Positions 31,899 to 43,490 are shown, numbered from the stretch's first letter. The stretch: DNA of 64,000 nt from Lactobacillus kitasatonis DSM 16761 = JCM 1039 (GCF_000615285.1 NZ_BALU01000004.1:106762-170761); one strand, 5' to 3'. Notes: generated by a model from the sequence alone, not told the origin. Made by a program: numbers and translations.

Positions 31899-32843
31899 TT
31901 AGTTTTCGTAGCTAGCAGCTACTTCTTCATAATGTTTAACTTCATCGTCACTGCAACGAACAAAGTGACCTGGACGAATTTCGTGCATGCTGCGCTCTTT
32001 TCCGTCCATTTCTTCTTTTTGAGCATCGTATGGAATTCTAGTACGACTACGTTCAACCTCTGGGTCAGGAATTGGCACAGCAGAAATCAAACTCTTGGTA
32101 TAGTCGTGAAGCGGACGATCATAAACGTCGTCAGCTGGGCCTACTTCAAGCAATTTACCGTAGTGCATAACACCAATACGGTCAGAAATAAACTTAACCA
32201 TTGATAAATCGTGGGCAATAAAGAGGTAAGTTAACCCACGCTTCTTTTGTAAATCAATCATCAAGTTAACAACTTGGGCTTGAATTGATACGTCCAAAGC
32301 TGAAATAGGTTCGTCGGCTACGATGAATTTAGGTTCAACGGCCAAGGCACGTGCGATACCGATTCTTTGACGCTGACCACCTGAGAACTCGTGTGGGAAA
32401 CGGCTGGCGTGACTTTCATTCAAACCAACAGTTTCAAGCAATTCTTCTACACGCTTGCTTCTTTCCGCCTTATCCTTAACCAAATGGTGGATATCGAGTC
32501 CTTCAGCGATAATATCTTCAACTGTCATTCTTGGGTTAAGTGAAGCATATGGATCCTGGAAGATCATTTGTGCATCCCTAGTAAAAGCTAGCTTATCTGC
32601 ACGAGACTTCAAATTTTCGACGTTCTTGCCTTCGAAAATAACCTCACCACTAGTTGGCTTGTACAATTGTAAAATTGAACGACCAGTAGTAGTCTTACCA
32701 GAACCAGATTCACCTACCAAACCAAAAGTTTCGCCTTCGTAAATATCAAAACTTACATCATCAACAGCTTTGGTGACATTACGGCCATTTTTAAAGTATT
32801 GTTTTAGATGTTTTACTTCCAAAATTTTCTTTTTTTCTGGCAT
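31899..32843 (-). CDS. oppF: Oligopeptide ABC transporter ATP-binding protein OppF
   Basis: This is the second ATPase of the oligopeptide importer. The 314 residues have Walker [10 protein letters not shown], the signature [15 protein letters not shown], Walker [13 protein letters not shown], and a C-terminal oligopeptide-transporter extension with a Cys (HFVRCSDDE) typical of OppF. It is the last gene of oppBCDF and is followed by a terminator. Confidence 0.95.
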   Translation of the reverse strand: MPEKKKILEVKHLKQYFKNGRNVTKAVDDVSFDIYEGETFGLVGESGSGKTTTGRSILQLYKPTSGEVIFEGKNVENLKSRADKLAFTRDAQMIFQDPYASLNPRMTVEDIIAEGLDIHHLVKDKAERSKRVEELLETVGLNESHASRFPHEFSGGQRQRIGIARALAVEPKFIVADEPISALDVSIQAQVVNLMIDLQKKRGLTYLFIAHDLSMVKFISDRIGVMHYGKLLEVGPADDVYDRPLHDYTKSLISAVPIPDPEVERSRTRIPYDAQKEEMDGKERSMHEIRPGHFVRCSDDEVKHYEEVAASYEN

Positions 32844-32863
32844 AAAATTCTCCTTTGCTGCGA

Positions 32864-33922
32864 CTATTTAACTCCTGGTAGTTTGTTCTCTTTTTTCATT
32901 AAATCGTATTTCTTCCAGCGCCTTTGAATTTCTGCTGGTGGTTCAACCTTTGGTGCACCTGGTGCAAGTAGCCAAGTTGCGGCATAGTGTGAATCACTAA
33001 CCTTGAAGAATGGCGGCTTACGCTCAACATCAATCTTCATAGCGTATTTGTTTCTTGGTGCAAAAGGATCACCCTTAGGTGGATCAAGCAAGTTAGGTGG
33101 CGTACCTGGAATTGATTCCAAAGTATCACTGTTAAGAGTAGGCATTGAGTTGATCAAGCCCCAAGTGTATGGGTGTTGTGGATCATAGAAGATTTCATCC
33201 ACGCCACCAAATTCAAGAAATTCACCTGCGTACATTACGGCTACACGGTCAGCCATGCCTGCAACAACACCTAAGTCGTGCGTAATAAAGATAATTGAAG
33301 TCTTTACTCTCTTTTGTAAGTCCTTCATCAAGTCCAAAATTTCAGCTTGCACAGTTACGTCCAACGCAGTAGTTGGTTCGTCCGCAAGTAAAATTTCTGG
33401 TTCACAGATCAAAGCAATCGCAATAACGATTCTTTGTCTCATACCACCTGAGAATTGGTGTGGATATTCGTTAATTCTTTCTTCAGCGTTAGGAATACCT
33501 ACAGCCTTCATCATCTCAAGCGCCTTAGCCCATGCTTCCTTCTTTGAAGCACCCTTGTGCTTGATCAAAGGTTCAGCGATTTGTTGGCCAATCTTCATCG
33601 TAGGGTCAAGTGAAGTCATTGGATCCTGGAAAATCATTGAAATTTCATTACCACGAATCTTTTGCATTTCCTTTTCGGGTAAATCCAATAAGTTCTTACC
33701 ATGGAAATCGATCTCGCCGCCTTCGATCTTAGCGTTACGAGCAAGCAGTCCAATGATACTACGAGTAGTAACAGACTTACCTGAACCTGACTCACCTACG
33801 ATTGCTAAAGTTTCACCCTTATTCAAGTGAAAGGACACATTGCGGATAGCTTTAACCTCACCAGCATAAGTGTGAAAATCAATTTTTAAATTTTTAACAT
33901 CTAAAACTCTTTCTTCTGGCAT
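32864..33922 (-). CDS. oppD: Oligopeptide ABC transporter ATP-binding protein OppD
   Basis: This is the first ATPase of the oligopeptide importer. The 352 residues have Walker A GESGSGKSVT, the signature FSGGMRQRIVIAIAL, Walker B ILLADEPTTALD, and the OppD C-terminal region with PGTPPNLLDPPKGDPFAPR. It forms a heterodimer with OppF and lies 15 bases after oppC. Confidence 0.95.
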   Translation of the reverse strand: MPEERVLDVKNLKIDFHTYAGEVKAIRNVSFHLNKGETLAIVGESGSGKSVTTRSIIGLLARNAKIEGGEIDFHGKNLLDLPEKEMQKIRGNEISMIFQDPMTSLDPTMKIGQQIAEPLIKHKGASKKEAWAKALEMMKAVGIPNAEERINEYPHQFSGGMRQRIVIAIALICEPEILLADEPTTALDVTVQAEILDLMKDLQKRVKTSIIFITHDLGVVAGMADRVAVMYAGEFLEFGGVDEIFYDPQHPYTWGLINSMPTLNSDTLESIPGTPPNLLDPPKGDPFAPRNKYAMKIDVERKPPFFKVSDSHYAATWLLAPGAPKVEPPAEIQRRWKKYDLMKKENKLPGVK

Positions 33923-33937
33923 TTAGGTTAATCCTTT

Positions 33938-34969
33938 CTATCTTTGTCCTCTTGGGTCAAAGGCATCACGTAAACCATCACCTAATAAGTTGAAGGCAAT
34001 CATCAAGATACACAGAACAATTGCTGGGTACCACATTTGGTATGGCAAGAATTGGAAGTTCTTTTGACCTTCGTTTAAAAGCACACCAAGTGAAGTTTGT
34101 GGAGCTGAAATACCGATACCGATGAAACTCAGGAAGGCTTCGAAGAAGATAGCAGTTGGAATGGTGTACATCGTTTGAATAATGATGATACTTGAAAGGT
34201 TGGGCACCAAGTGCTTCCACGCAATCTTCCAAGATGATTCACCAAGTGAACGAGCTGCTAAAACATATTCTTCGTTCTTCAGACTCAGCGTCTCGGCTCT
34301 GACCTGCCGTGCCATTGTTGTCCAACTTGAAATGGCAATGGCTAAAATAATTGTTTTAATTCCCGGTTTAAAAATAACCAACATCAAAACAACGATAATT
34401 AAATTAGGTACGGAGGAGATAATTTCGATAATTCGCTGCATGACGTTATCGACTCCCCCGCCTTTCCATCCGGACACTATTCCGTATATGACCCCGATGG
34501 TTAAGTCAAAGAAGGCAGCAACTAAGGCAACGATCAATGAGATCTTAGTACCATAGATAATTCTTTGTCCAAGTGAACGACCTAGGTAGTCAGTACCTGC
34601 GATAAAGTACTTGTCCTTTGGCACATTGTTTTGAGCATATGCATCAACCCATTTGCCGTTTTGCTTAATCTTACCGTTCAAACCGTTAACTGCGCTCATG
34701 CCAGGAACTTTGGCTGGCAAGTTAGCATATTGCGGATGTGATTTAACCAAAGTTGCGTTATTGATGAATGGGGTTGAACCAAAGGCAACAATGATCATGA
34801 CAATAACAATAATTGCGGAGATCATAGCTGCTTTTCTTTGCTTAAAACGAATCCAAACGTTTTGAGCAAATGACAATGATGGACCAGCAATATTTTCGTT
34901 ATCTTGCGCCTCATCCTTTGGTAAAGGTTCAAAGGCATCTGTAGGAAGGTTTAATTTTTCTTCAGCCAT
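33938..34969 (-). CDS. oppC: Oligopeptide ABC transporter permease OppC
   Basis: This membrane subunit of the oligopeptide importer has 343 residues, with a long N-terminal cytoplasmic tail, one early transmembrane helix and the BPD_transp_1 domain. The EAA loop is visible in VLAARSLGESSWKIAWKHLVPNL. It starts eight bases after oppB. Confidence 0.94.
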   Translation of the reverse strand: MAEEKLNLPTDAFEPLPKDEAQDNENIAGPSLSFAQNVWIRFKQRKAAMISAIIVIVMIIVAFGSTPFINNATLVKSHPQYANLPAKVPGMSAVNGLNGKIKQNGKWVDAYAQNNVPKDKYFIAGTDYLGRSLGQRIIYGTKISLIVALVAAFFDLTIGVIYGIVSGWKGGGVDNVMQRIIEIISSVPNLIIVVLMLVIFKPGIKTIILAIAISSWTTMARQVRAETLSLKNEEYVLAARSLGESSWKIAWKHLVPNLSSIIIIQTMYTIPTAIFFEAFLSFIGIGISAPQTSLGVLLNEGQKNFQFLPYQMWYPAIVLCILMIAFNLLGDGLRDAFDPRGQR

Positions 34970-34977
34970 ATTGTCTT

Positions 34978-35906
34978 CTAAGCCTCGCTTTCATCTAATC
35001 TGATTCTTGGATCAATCAATCCGTAAATGATATCAGTTACTAACAGAATTACTACTAATCCGATACAGTAGACCATCGTGATTCCCATGATTGTTGGGTA
35101 GTCGTTAGTTAAAATTGACTTAACAAATTGTTCACCGATGCCTGGGATGTTAAAGATGTTTTCAATAACCATTGAACCAGTCATCAAAGCTACTGCGTAA
35201 GGACCAATCAAAGTAACAAGTGGAATCATTGAGTTACGCATTGCGTGTTTTCTAATAACTTCCATCCGGCTTAAACCTTTAGCCTTACCTAACTCAATGT
35301 AGTCACTACTCAAAGTATCAACCATGCTCGTTCTAATGAACCGGGCCGTCTCGGCGAATGGCCCTACCGCTAAAGCAATCGTCGGCATAATTGTTTGGGA
35401 GAATTGCCCCCAACCGGCTAGTGGGAAAAGCCCCAGTTTCAAACCGATGTAGTATTGAAGTAGTACCGCTAAAACGAAGTTAGGTACTGACTTACCTATA
35501 ATAGAAATTACAGTTGCAGTTGAGTCAACCCAGGTTCCTTGATTTACGGCAGCGATGGCACCAACGATAACGCCAAGTACAACACCAAGAATCAAAGCTT
35601 GAAGACCAAGTTGCATTGAGGCACCCAAACGTGAGCCAATCAATGTTGCAACAGGTTGATTACTGTATTGGAAAGATGTACCGAAGTCTCCGTGAAACAT
35701 CCCACCGATGTAAATCAAATATTGTTGCCATACTGGTTTATTCAAACCGTATTGTTCATCCATAATGTGTCGCTGCGTTAGCGTCATCTTCGCTTCGTTA
35801 GCGTAAGGTGAACCAGGCATTAACTTCATTAAGAAGAAAGTTACCGTGCTACGATAAACAAAGTGAGGATCATATAAAAAATACGTTTTAATAGGTATCT
35901 AGCCAT
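34978..35906 (-). pseudogene. oppB: Oligopeptide ABC transporter permease OppB, frameshifted near its start
   Basis: This is the membrane partner of OppC. ATG at 35906, with AGGGAG upstream, starts MARYLLKRIFYMILTLFIVA, the expected first transmembrane helix, but the frame then hits a stop. From about 35845 the other frame continues TFFLMKLMPGSPYANEA, the conserved OppB start region, through the EAA loop ELGKAKGLSRMEVIRKHAMRNS. One extra base (GTAGCACGG to GTAGCAACGG) restores a 309-residue protein of normal size. It is first in oppBCDF. A sequence error is the simplest explanation, as with five other genes here. Confidence 0.85.
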
Positions 35907-36011
35907 ATTAATTTCTCCCTCATTTTCTTTTTGCTTTATTACTTAATTTTTAATGTTGTTTTAATTATACCAAATGATTTTCAAATTTCTAGTGTAAACC
36001 AATGAAAAATT

Positions 36012-36052
36012 AAAAAAATAAGAGAAAAGAATATGCTTTTCTCTTATTTTTA
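36012..36052 (-). terminator. Terminator of guaB
   Basis: The long stem AAAATAAGAGAAAAG / CTTTTCTCTTATTTT is followed by T on the minus strand, between guaB and oppB. Confidence 0.85.
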
Positions 36053-36090
36053 AGCTGTTGTTATTACTTATTGTTTTGATTGTTTGTACT

Positions 36091-37248
<1,158 letters not shown>

Positions 37249-37311
37249 TCATACAAATAAAAATTATTAGCTATACTTTACTAGGAGATCAACCAATTTT
37301 CAAGGGTAAAA

Positions 37312-37346
37312 ATAAAAGCAGGCTGAATTTTTTCAGTCTGCTTTTT
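37312..37346 (-). terminator. Terminator of the downstream oppA
   Basis: The stem AAAAGCAGGCTGAA / TTCAGTCTGCTTTT (one wobble) lies after the oppA stop on the minus strand. Confidence 0.8.
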
Positions 37347-37383
37347 ACTTAAGAGAGGAGATTATTTTTGTTTATTGTTATGA

Positions 37384-39017
37384 TTAGTTTTCAACATATG
37401 CTTCCTTAAAGTTGTAAGGAGCACCGGCACCGTTGTAGACAACGCCCTTGACGGTTGAACGAACCATCCAAGCTTCTTCTGGGTGGTACAAAGGAGTAAC
37501 ACCCTGAGTGCTGATAATTCTTTGTTCAGCCTTAACCAAGTCGTTCCAACGAGTGGTTTCACTAGGAGTTACCTTAGATTCTGCGACAAGCTTATCATAA
37601 GTCGAATCTGAGTACTTTTCCCAGTTTTGCGAGTTCTTAGAAGTGTTCAAGTCCAAGAATGAAATTGGGTCTGAGAAGTCGGCAGTCCACCCCATCAAGA
37701 AGACATCGTAGTCACCGCTTCCGGCGTGGTCTAAGGCAGTCTTCTTAGGAATGCTTTGAACTCTGACGTTGACACCCTTCAAAGCAGATTCGATTGAACT
37801 TTGCAAGAATTCGCCGCCCTTCTTTGAAGCATCGTCATCGTAAGTCAAGATTGAGAAGCTTACGCTCTTCTTACCCAACTCTTTTTGAGCCTTCTTCCAG
37901 TAGGCTTGAGCTTGTTTCTTGTTGTAGGTATTAAATTGCTTAGTAGCAGTACCTCTAACAAGGTCGGTGTAGTCTTTACCCTTCACTTCGGTCATGTTTT
38001 CTGGAGAAAGCGTGTCGGCAGGTTCTGCGGCCCCACCAACAGAGTTAGCCAATTCTTTTCTATTGATTGCTAAAGAAAGAGCCTTTCTGAAGTTTTCGTT
38101 GTTAAATGGTGTTTTCTTTTGGTTCATTTCAAGGTAAATCGTAGATGCAGTCTTTCTCAAAGTGTAGCCCTTTTGATTCTTCAATTCCTTTGAAGCTTGA
38201 GGACCAAGCAAGGCTGCATCAAGCTTGCCTGATTGGTAAAGGTTGTAGTCGGTTGAAGGCGTCTTTTGCACGCTGTAGTTAATTGTATTCAGCTTGACGT
38301 TCTTCTTGTCCCAGTAGTTTTTGTTCTTAACAAGTTTCCATGAAAGGTTTGAACCTGTCCAACCCTTTTGTACGAATGGGCCGTTGTAAACAGTAGTCTT
38401 TGATGAAGTACCATAGCTCTTGCCATATTGTTCTACTGCCTTTTGGTTTTGTGGGAAAAATAGTGGGAAGCCCATCAAAAGCTTAAAGTATGGAATACGT
38501 TTATCCAAAGTTACAACAAGTTTGTCTTCACCAACAGCTTTAATACCCAGAGTATTTGGCTTCTTTTTACCAGCTACAATGGCATCCGCATTTTCAATAC
38601 CCGAGAATAAGTATGAATATTGTGAACCAGTGCTTGGAGTAACGGTTCTACGCCAAGAATAGACGAAGTCTTAGCAGTTACTGGATCACCGTTTGACCAC
38701 TTATCATCTTTACGTAAAGTAAATGTCCAAGTCCTGCCATCTTTACTGGTAGTAGTTTTAGTAGCCAAAGCATTCTCAACTTTAGAATTTTTACCTAAAC
38801 GATAAAGACCTTCCATCGTATTGTTCAATTGGGTAAAACTAGTGGCATCTGTAACCTTAGCTACATCCATACCTTCAATTTCTGTTTTATCCATCCAGTT
38901 TAAAGTCTTTTTACCACCACCGGCTGATGATGAACTACTATTGTTGCCACAGGCTGCCAATGCAGCTCCGGCTAAAGTTACAACACCGGCTGCCATTAAT
39001 TTTCGGAATTTACTCAT
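37384..39017 (-). pseudogene. oppA: Oligopeptide-binding lipoprotein OppA, frameshifted
   Basis: This substrate-binding lipoprotein of the Opp importer (SBP_bac_5) has 544 residues when repaired. The signal peptide and lipobox MSKFRKLMAAGVVTLAGAAL-AAC are intact. The frame is lost near 38670, in VTAKD. Adding one G (AAGACTTC to AAGGACTTC) restores the DFVYSWRRTV block seen in the neighbouring paralogue. The remainder continues through KRIPYFKLLMGFPLFFPQ to the end. It is about 70 bases downstream of a second oppA with closely similar sequence, so tandem duplication is evident. A sequence error is likely. Confidence 0.85.
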
Positions 39018-39037
39018 TTTCTTATCCTCCGAATATG

Positions 39038-39071
39038 CAAAAAAGAGTAGCTGATTAAAGCTACTCTTTTC
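39038..39071 (-). terminator. Terminator between the two oppA genes
   Basis: The stem AAAAGAGTAGC / GCTACTCTTTT has a T run on the minus strand. It limits read-through from the upstream oppA into the downstream one. Confidence 0.8.
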
Positions 39072-39090
39072 CTGTCAAAGTACTATGAAT

Positions 39091-40716
39091 TTAATCTACG
39101 TAAGCGTTCTTGAAGTTATAGTTCAAACCAGCACCGTTGTAGACGATACCCTTGATGTCTGGACGTACAAGCCATGCTTCAGTCTTGTAGTAAAGAGGTG
39201 CGATACCTTCTTCATTAAGCAAGATCTTTTCAGCCTTTTCAAGATCGTTCCAACGCTTAGTAGTATCTGCAGTAGTCTTAGAATCAGCAATCAACTTGTC
39301 GTATTGAGCGTTGCTCCACTTACCGTTGTTGTTAGCGTTCTTGCTAGTGAACAAGTCAACGAATGAAATTGGATCGGCGAAGTCAGCTGACCAACCTGAT
39401 ACTACGAGGTCGAAGTTACCGTTAGTTGAACGGTTCAAACGAGTCTTAAATGGTACGTTTGCGACAGAAACCTTCATGCCCTTCAAGTTTTCTTCTAATT
39501 GACTTTGAAGAGTTTCAGTAGTCTTTTGACCTGCATCAGTATCGTCTGAAAGGATTGAGAATGAAACGCTCTTTACGCCTAATTCTTTCAAAGCCTTCTT
39601 GTAAAGCTTCTTAGCTTCAGTTGGGTTGTAAGAAGCACTTTCCTTATCACCAACTACTGAAGCCCAATCCTTACCATCGTGGTTAACTACACCCTTAGCA
39701 GTTAAACTGTCAGCTGGAGTGTTTGAACCACCTAAAGCGTTAGACAAAGCTTTTCTGTTAATTGACATTGAGATAGCTTTACGCAAGTTTTCGTTCTTGA
39801 AGATCTTTCTTCTTTGGTTAAATTGAACGTAGAATGTTGCAGCTGTGTCACGCAATGTGTAGCCTGCATTGTGTTTCAAGTTCTTAGTTTGTTGTGCGTC
39901 CAAAACAGTTGCGTCAAGCTTGTTTGATTGGTACAAGTTGTAAGCTGTTGAAGGAGTCTTTTGGACACTGTAGTTAATGGTGTTCAACTTAACATTCTTC
40001 TTGTCCCAGTAGTTCTTGTTCTTAACTAACTTCCATGAAAGGTTTGAACCTGTCCAGCCCTTTTGTACGAATGGACCGTTGAAAGCAGTGGTGCTTGATG
40101 AAGTACCGTACTTAGAACCGTTAGCTTCGACAACCTTTTGGTTTTGTGGGAAGAATAGTGGGAAGCCCATCAAAAGCTTAAAGTATGGAATACGCTTATC
40201 CAATGTAACAACTAACTTGTTATCACCAACGGCCTTGATACCTAAGCTGTTAACTGGGGCTTTACCAGCTGAAATTTGAGTGGCATTATGAATTCCCTCA
40301 AATAAGTAGGCATATTGTGAAGCAGTCTTTGGGTTGACAGTTCTACGCCAAGAATATACGAAGTCCTTAGCAGTTAACTTGTCACCGTTTGACCATTTTG
40401 AAGGACGTAAAGTAAAAGTCCAAGTCTTGCCGTCTTTAGAAACCTTGGTGCTAGTTGCCAAAGCATTTTCAACCTTGGAGTTCTTGCCTAAACGGTAAAG
40501 ACCTTCTTCAACGTTACCCAATTGGTTAAAACTAGTAACGTCGGTAGCCTTTGAAATATCCATAGTTGGAATTTCGGCTGAATCCATCCAGTTGATGCTC
40601 TTCTTTGCAGAAGAGTTGCCTGATGAACTGCTGTTACTGTTGCTACCACACGCTGCTAGTGTGGCACCAGCGATAAGAACTGTTGCCCCTGCAGCAAATA
40701 ATTTTGTAAACTTCAT
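39091..40716 (-). CDS. oppA: Oligopeptide-binding lipoprotein OppA (second copy)
   Basis: This is a membrane-anchored extracellular peptide-binding protein of the SBP_bac_5 family with 541 residues. The lipobox is in VLIAGATLAACGS, followed by a Ser/Asn-rich tether. Conserved regions are DFVYSWRRTVNPKTASQYAYLF, KRIPYFKLLMGFPLFFPQ and FKNENLRKAISMSINRKAL. It delivers peptides to OppBC. It is an intact paralogue of the gene just downstream, and the pair may widen the peptide range. Confidence 0.94.
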   Translation of the reverse strand: MKFTKLFAAGATVLIAGATLAACGSNSNSSSSGNSSAKKSINWMDSAEIPTMDISKATDVTSFNQLGNVEEGLYRLGKNSKVENALATSTKVSKDGKTWTFTLRPSKWSNGDKLTAKDFVYSWRRTVNPKTASQYAYLFEGIHNATQISAGKAPVNSLGIKAVGDNKLVVTLDKRIPYFKLLMGFPLFFPQNQKVVEANGSKYGTSSSTTAFNGPFVQKGWTGSNLSWKLVKNKNYWDKKNVKLNTINYSVQKTPSTAYNLYQSNKLDATVLDAQQTKNLKHNAGYTLRDTAATFYVQFNQRRKIFKNENLRKAISMSINRKALSNALGGSNTPADSLTAKGVVNHDGKDWASVVGDKESASYNPTEAKKLYKKALKELGVKSVSFSILSDDTDAGQKTTETLQSQLEENLKGMKVSVANVPFKTRLNRSTNGNFDLVVSGWSADFADPISFVDLFTSKNANNNGKWSNAQYDKLIADSKTTADTTKRWNDLEKAEKILLNEEGIAPLYYKTEAWLVRPDIKGIVYNGAGLNYNFKNAYVD

Positions 40717-40835
40717 ATTATTTCCCCTCTCATTTATGAAAAAAATAATAGAATTTCTTAAGTTGTTTATAAGTATATATTGCTATTTTTTAATTTGCAA
40801 GTTTTTTTTAATCTTTAGTAAATATTTAAGTAAAG

Positions 40836-40872
40836 AAATAAGCCTCAATGCTACAGCATCAAGGCTTATTAA
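40836..40872 (-). terminator. Terminator of the pepC-like/HD gene pair
   Basis: The stem AATAAGCCT / AGGCTTATT, with a further paired inner part, lies 16 bases after the HD gene stop on the minus strand. Confidence 0.65.
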
Positions 40873-40887
40873 TTATTAAACTTTTTT

Positions 40888-41541
40888 TCAGACATTCCAC
40901 TCATCCATGAACTCTTGAACGAAATTACGCATGTAATCGGTCCGTCTTTCAGCCTCTTTTTTAGCGGCTGAGGTGTTCATTAAATCGGTTAAATGAAAAA
41001 GTTTCTCATAAAAGTGGTTAATCGTTGTCTCGACATGACCACGATATTGGTCATGACTCACTAACTTGACTGGCTTAATCTCAGGATCATAGATTTTGTT
41101 ACCATGCTTACCACCATAGGTAAAAGCACGAGCAATGCCGATGGCACCGAGACTTTCCAAGCGGTCCGCATCTTGAACATACTTGCCTGACAGAGGCAAA
41201 TTATAGTGATGTTCAATATTGGCAGAAAAGGACATGTGCTGGATCGTAAACAAGATGTCCCAGATTTCCAAATCATTAAAGCCCACTTTAGGCAATAATT
41301 CTTTAATCTCGGCAACGACCTTTTCTGGATCGGCACAAATCTTTTCATCAATCGTGTCGTGCAAGTAGCCGCCAGTTTTAATAATGGCCACTATCCGGCT
41401 ATCCTCATGAGCATCAGGATGATCTTCCAGATACATCCTGCTAGCCAAGTTAGCTACACGTTGACCGTGATAAAAATCATGTCCGGTTTTTTCGTCTTTT
41501 AAATGATCCTTGGTAAATTGAATGACTTGATCGATGTCCAT
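40888..41541 (-). CDS. HD-domain phosphohydrolase
   Basis: This is a soluble HD-superfamily hydrolase of 217 residues. Metal ligands are visible in HDFYHGQRVANLA (His), GGYLHDTIDEK (HD pair) and QDADRLESLGAIGIARAF (Asp). It resembles the YedJ/YpgQ-type HD proteins; the substrate is unknown. The ATG at 41541 shares one base with the stop of the peptidase gene (TAATG), so translation is coupled. An in-frame extension further upstream lies wholly inside the peptidase gene and is not used. Confidence 0.88.
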   Translation of the reverse strand: MDIDQVIQFTKDHLKDEKTGHDFYHGQRVANLASRMYLEDHPDAHEDSRIVAIIKTGGYLHDTIDEKICADPEKVVAEIKELLPKVGFNDLEIWDILFTIQHMSFSANIEHHYNLPLSGKYVQDADRLESLGAIGIARAFTYGGKHGNKIYDPEIKPVKLVSHDQYRGHVETTINHFYEKLFHLTDLMNTSAAKKEAERRTDYMRNFVQEFMDEWNV

Positions 41542-42854
41542 TATGCCATTGAGTCCCATGCTTCTACTGGGGTAGCTTCGCCTTCCCAAATCTTAACCAA
41601 TTTTTCTGGTACGTATTGCTTCTTAACCACAACCTTGAAGAGGTATTCGTTGAACCAGTCGTCATCCATTACGAAGTAGCCCTTTTCACCAACTTTTGTG
41701 CCCCATGAGTTCTCAATTTTCCATTGACGAGGCTTGCCATCAACGACATCAACACCAACCAAAGTCATAGCGTGAGTTGAACCAGATGCCCCAGTTTGCA
41801 GGCGCTCTTTTTTATTCAACTTAGTTTCAATGTTGAAAATGGCATCAGTTTGGTAAAGGCCTTTAGATAAAATACCCTTTTGACGGTCGCTGTCTTTACC
41901 AACATCACAACCGAACCAAATAGTTTCGCCAGCTTCAAGTTGCTTAATTGCAGCTTCCTTCAAGTTGTCGATTTCAGTGTTCAAGAATTGAACAGGAGTA
42001 CCGCCTTCAACGTTGTCTTCGAATGGAAGAGCGTAAAGCTTATCAAATTCGTGGTCTGGTGCGTTAAATAAAACAACGTAGTCATCAAGATCATCAGTAA
42101 AGTAATTGTGGAAGAAATCAAGTGGAGTCAAATCACCATCAAAGTGATACTTGCCATCGTCATCCTTAAATTCAAGATCAAATTTTTGAACTGGTTCACC
42201 AAAGGCAATCACAGCCATGCGGTAAACTTCGCTCAAAAATTCTTGGCGCTTTTCTTCAATTTCATCAGTCTTATTTTCTTGAGCAAGCTTACGCAAAACA
42301 AGACCATCTTCGCGCAACTTCATGTTCAAAGTTCTGTTGAACATTGCAGTGTTGTTAGCAGTAAAACTTTCATCTTGAGCATAAGTTGGCACTAAACCAT
42401 ATTTTCTGATCAAAGAAACAGCCATTGCCCATTGACCACCATCAGTATCTGGACCTTGCATGTAAGTATGAACGGTACGGTCATCAAGTGGACGGTCGGC
42501 AGTATTCAAGATATTATCAAAGAAAATGTTAGCACGTTCTACTCTGTCCCAGAAGAAGAGGTAGTTTTGTGAAAAGGTAAAGTTCTTAGCATTGTACTTT
42601 TTAGCAAAATCATGACGAAGTGTGTTCAATGCCGCAAACAACCAGCAACGACCTGATTGCTTTTGATCAGTGACGTTGTCAGTTGGAATTTCAATTGAAA
42701 AAGTGCGGTTTAATTTTCTTACGCCTTCAGTGTTAAAACTTGCCTTTTGTACGCCGTTATTAACGACTGCAAGTTCTGCTACGCGATTTTGTGGTTCTTT
42801 TTCATATTCTTTTTGGAATTTGGCAATTTCTGCCATTGTCAGCTCGTGTTTCAT
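41541..42854 (-). CDS. PepC-family cysteine peptidase (PepC/PepG-like)
   Basis: This cytoplasmic C1B peptidase is a paralogue of the pepE product at 30.5 kb. The 437 residues have the motif DQKQSGRCWLFAALNTLRH (Cys about 70), the His in STHAMTLVGVD and the Asn in WKIENSWGTKVG. ATG at 42854 is used, with AAAGGATC before it; the in-frame extension upstream has no ribosome binding site. Sequence alone does not separate aminopeptidase PepC from endopeptidase PepG, so no symbol is given. It is coupled to the HD-domain gene downstream. Confidence 0.88.
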   Translation of the reverse strand: MKHELTMAEIAKFQKEYEKEPQNRVAELAVVNNGVQKASFNTEGVRKLNRTFSIEIPTDNVTDQKQSGRCWLFAALNTLRHDFAKKYNAKNFTFSQNYLFFWDRVERANIFFDNILNTADRPLDDRTVHTYMQGPDTDGGQWAMAVSLIRKYGLVPTYAQDESFTANNTAMFNRTLNMKLREDGLVLRKLAQENKTDEIEEKRQEFLSEVYRMAVIAFGEPVQKFDLEFKDDDGKYHFDGDLTPLDFFHNYFTDDLDDYVVLFNAPDHEFDKLYALPFEDNVEGGTPVQFLNTEIDNLKEAAIKQLEAGETIWFGCDVGKDSDRQKGILSKGLYQTDAIFNIETKLNKKERLQTGASGSTHAMTLVGVDVVDGKPRQWKIENSWGTKVGEKGYFVMDDDWFNEYLFKVVVKKQYVPEKLVKIWEGEATPVEAWDSMA

Positions 42855-42928
42855 ATGAGATCCTTTCTCGTTAAAAATCATTTAATACTAATTGCCATCA
42901 TTTTAGCATTATTTTGCCCATTAAAAAA

Positions 42929-43001
42929 AGCCGCTTCCCAGGTTTGAACTGGGAACCTCCTCCTTACCACGGCGGTGCTCTACCTATTGAGCTAAAGCGG
43001 C
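42929..43001 (-). tRNA. tRNA-Thr (GGT)
   Basis: On the minus strand, the acceptor GCCGCTT pairs with AAGCGGC, the D arm is TAGCTCAATAGGTAGAGCA, and the T arm CCCAG-TTCAAAC-CTGGG is perfect. The anticodon arm reads CCGCC-GTGGTAA-GGAGG, giving anticodon GGT. It has a G-A mismatch in the middle of the stem and G at position 32 where a pyrimidine is usual. Confidence 0.88.
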
Positions 43002-43015
43002 GTCTTTATTGTAAC

Positions 43016-43057
43016 AAAAAAGGCAAGGATATTCGAAGTGAATACCTTCGCCTTTTT
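43016..43057 (-). terminator. Terminator of the small secreted protein gene
   Basis: Arms AAAAAGGC ... AGG and CCT ... GCCTTTTT form an interrupted stem with T runs. It lies about 80 bases after the stop of the minus-strand gene. Confidence 0.6.
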
Positions 43058-43134
43058 AAATTTCCTAATCCAAGAGTTCGAAAATAAGAAATAATTCGAG
43101 GTTATTAAATTTCATATTAAGTAAAATTTTGAAG

Positions 43135-43490
43135 TTAGATCTTAACAACGTCCTTGGTGTTCAACCATTGACTCTTGTTGATCTTAACAATCTTTTTGCT
43201 GTTAACTTTCTTAACTGCCTTAGCGGTGTAAGTTGAGCCATGGTTACCTTAGCACCGGTCTTCTTAGCGTCTTGGTTGTAAACAGCGACTTTTTGATTCT
43301 TAGTATCTTTTACAACTACGAAAATCTTGTCGCCTTTCTTAATTGAAGGGTCAGTTGGAACAACTTCTGCAGCACCTAGCTTTGGAGCAGTGAATGAAGT
43401 AGCTTGAACAACGCCACTACCAACACCGACAAGACTTAAACCGATTACCAAACTTGAAATAACTTTTAAAGCTTTTCTAGATTCTAGCAT
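43135..43490 (-). pseudogene. Small secreted protein with SLAP-like/SH3-like repeat (frameshifted end)
   Basis: This exported protein has 118 residues when repaired. The signal peptide MLESRKALKVISSLVIGLSL ends near VVQATS. The body KKGDKIFVVVKDTKNQKVAVYNQDAKKTGAKV resembles the small beta modules of lactobacillar wall proteins. Near 43242 the frame slips. One added C in ACCATGGC restores GSTYTAKAVKKVNSKKIVKI and the C-terminus NTKDVVKI with a stop at 43135. Without it the tail is an unrelated basic stretch. Function unknown. Confidence 0.65.

Noticed and set aside
37384..40716. Transposon-type duplication of oppA
   Set aside because: The two copies are diverged, with separate signal peptides and terminators and no insertion sequence ends. 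Ordinary tandem paralogy is sufficient.
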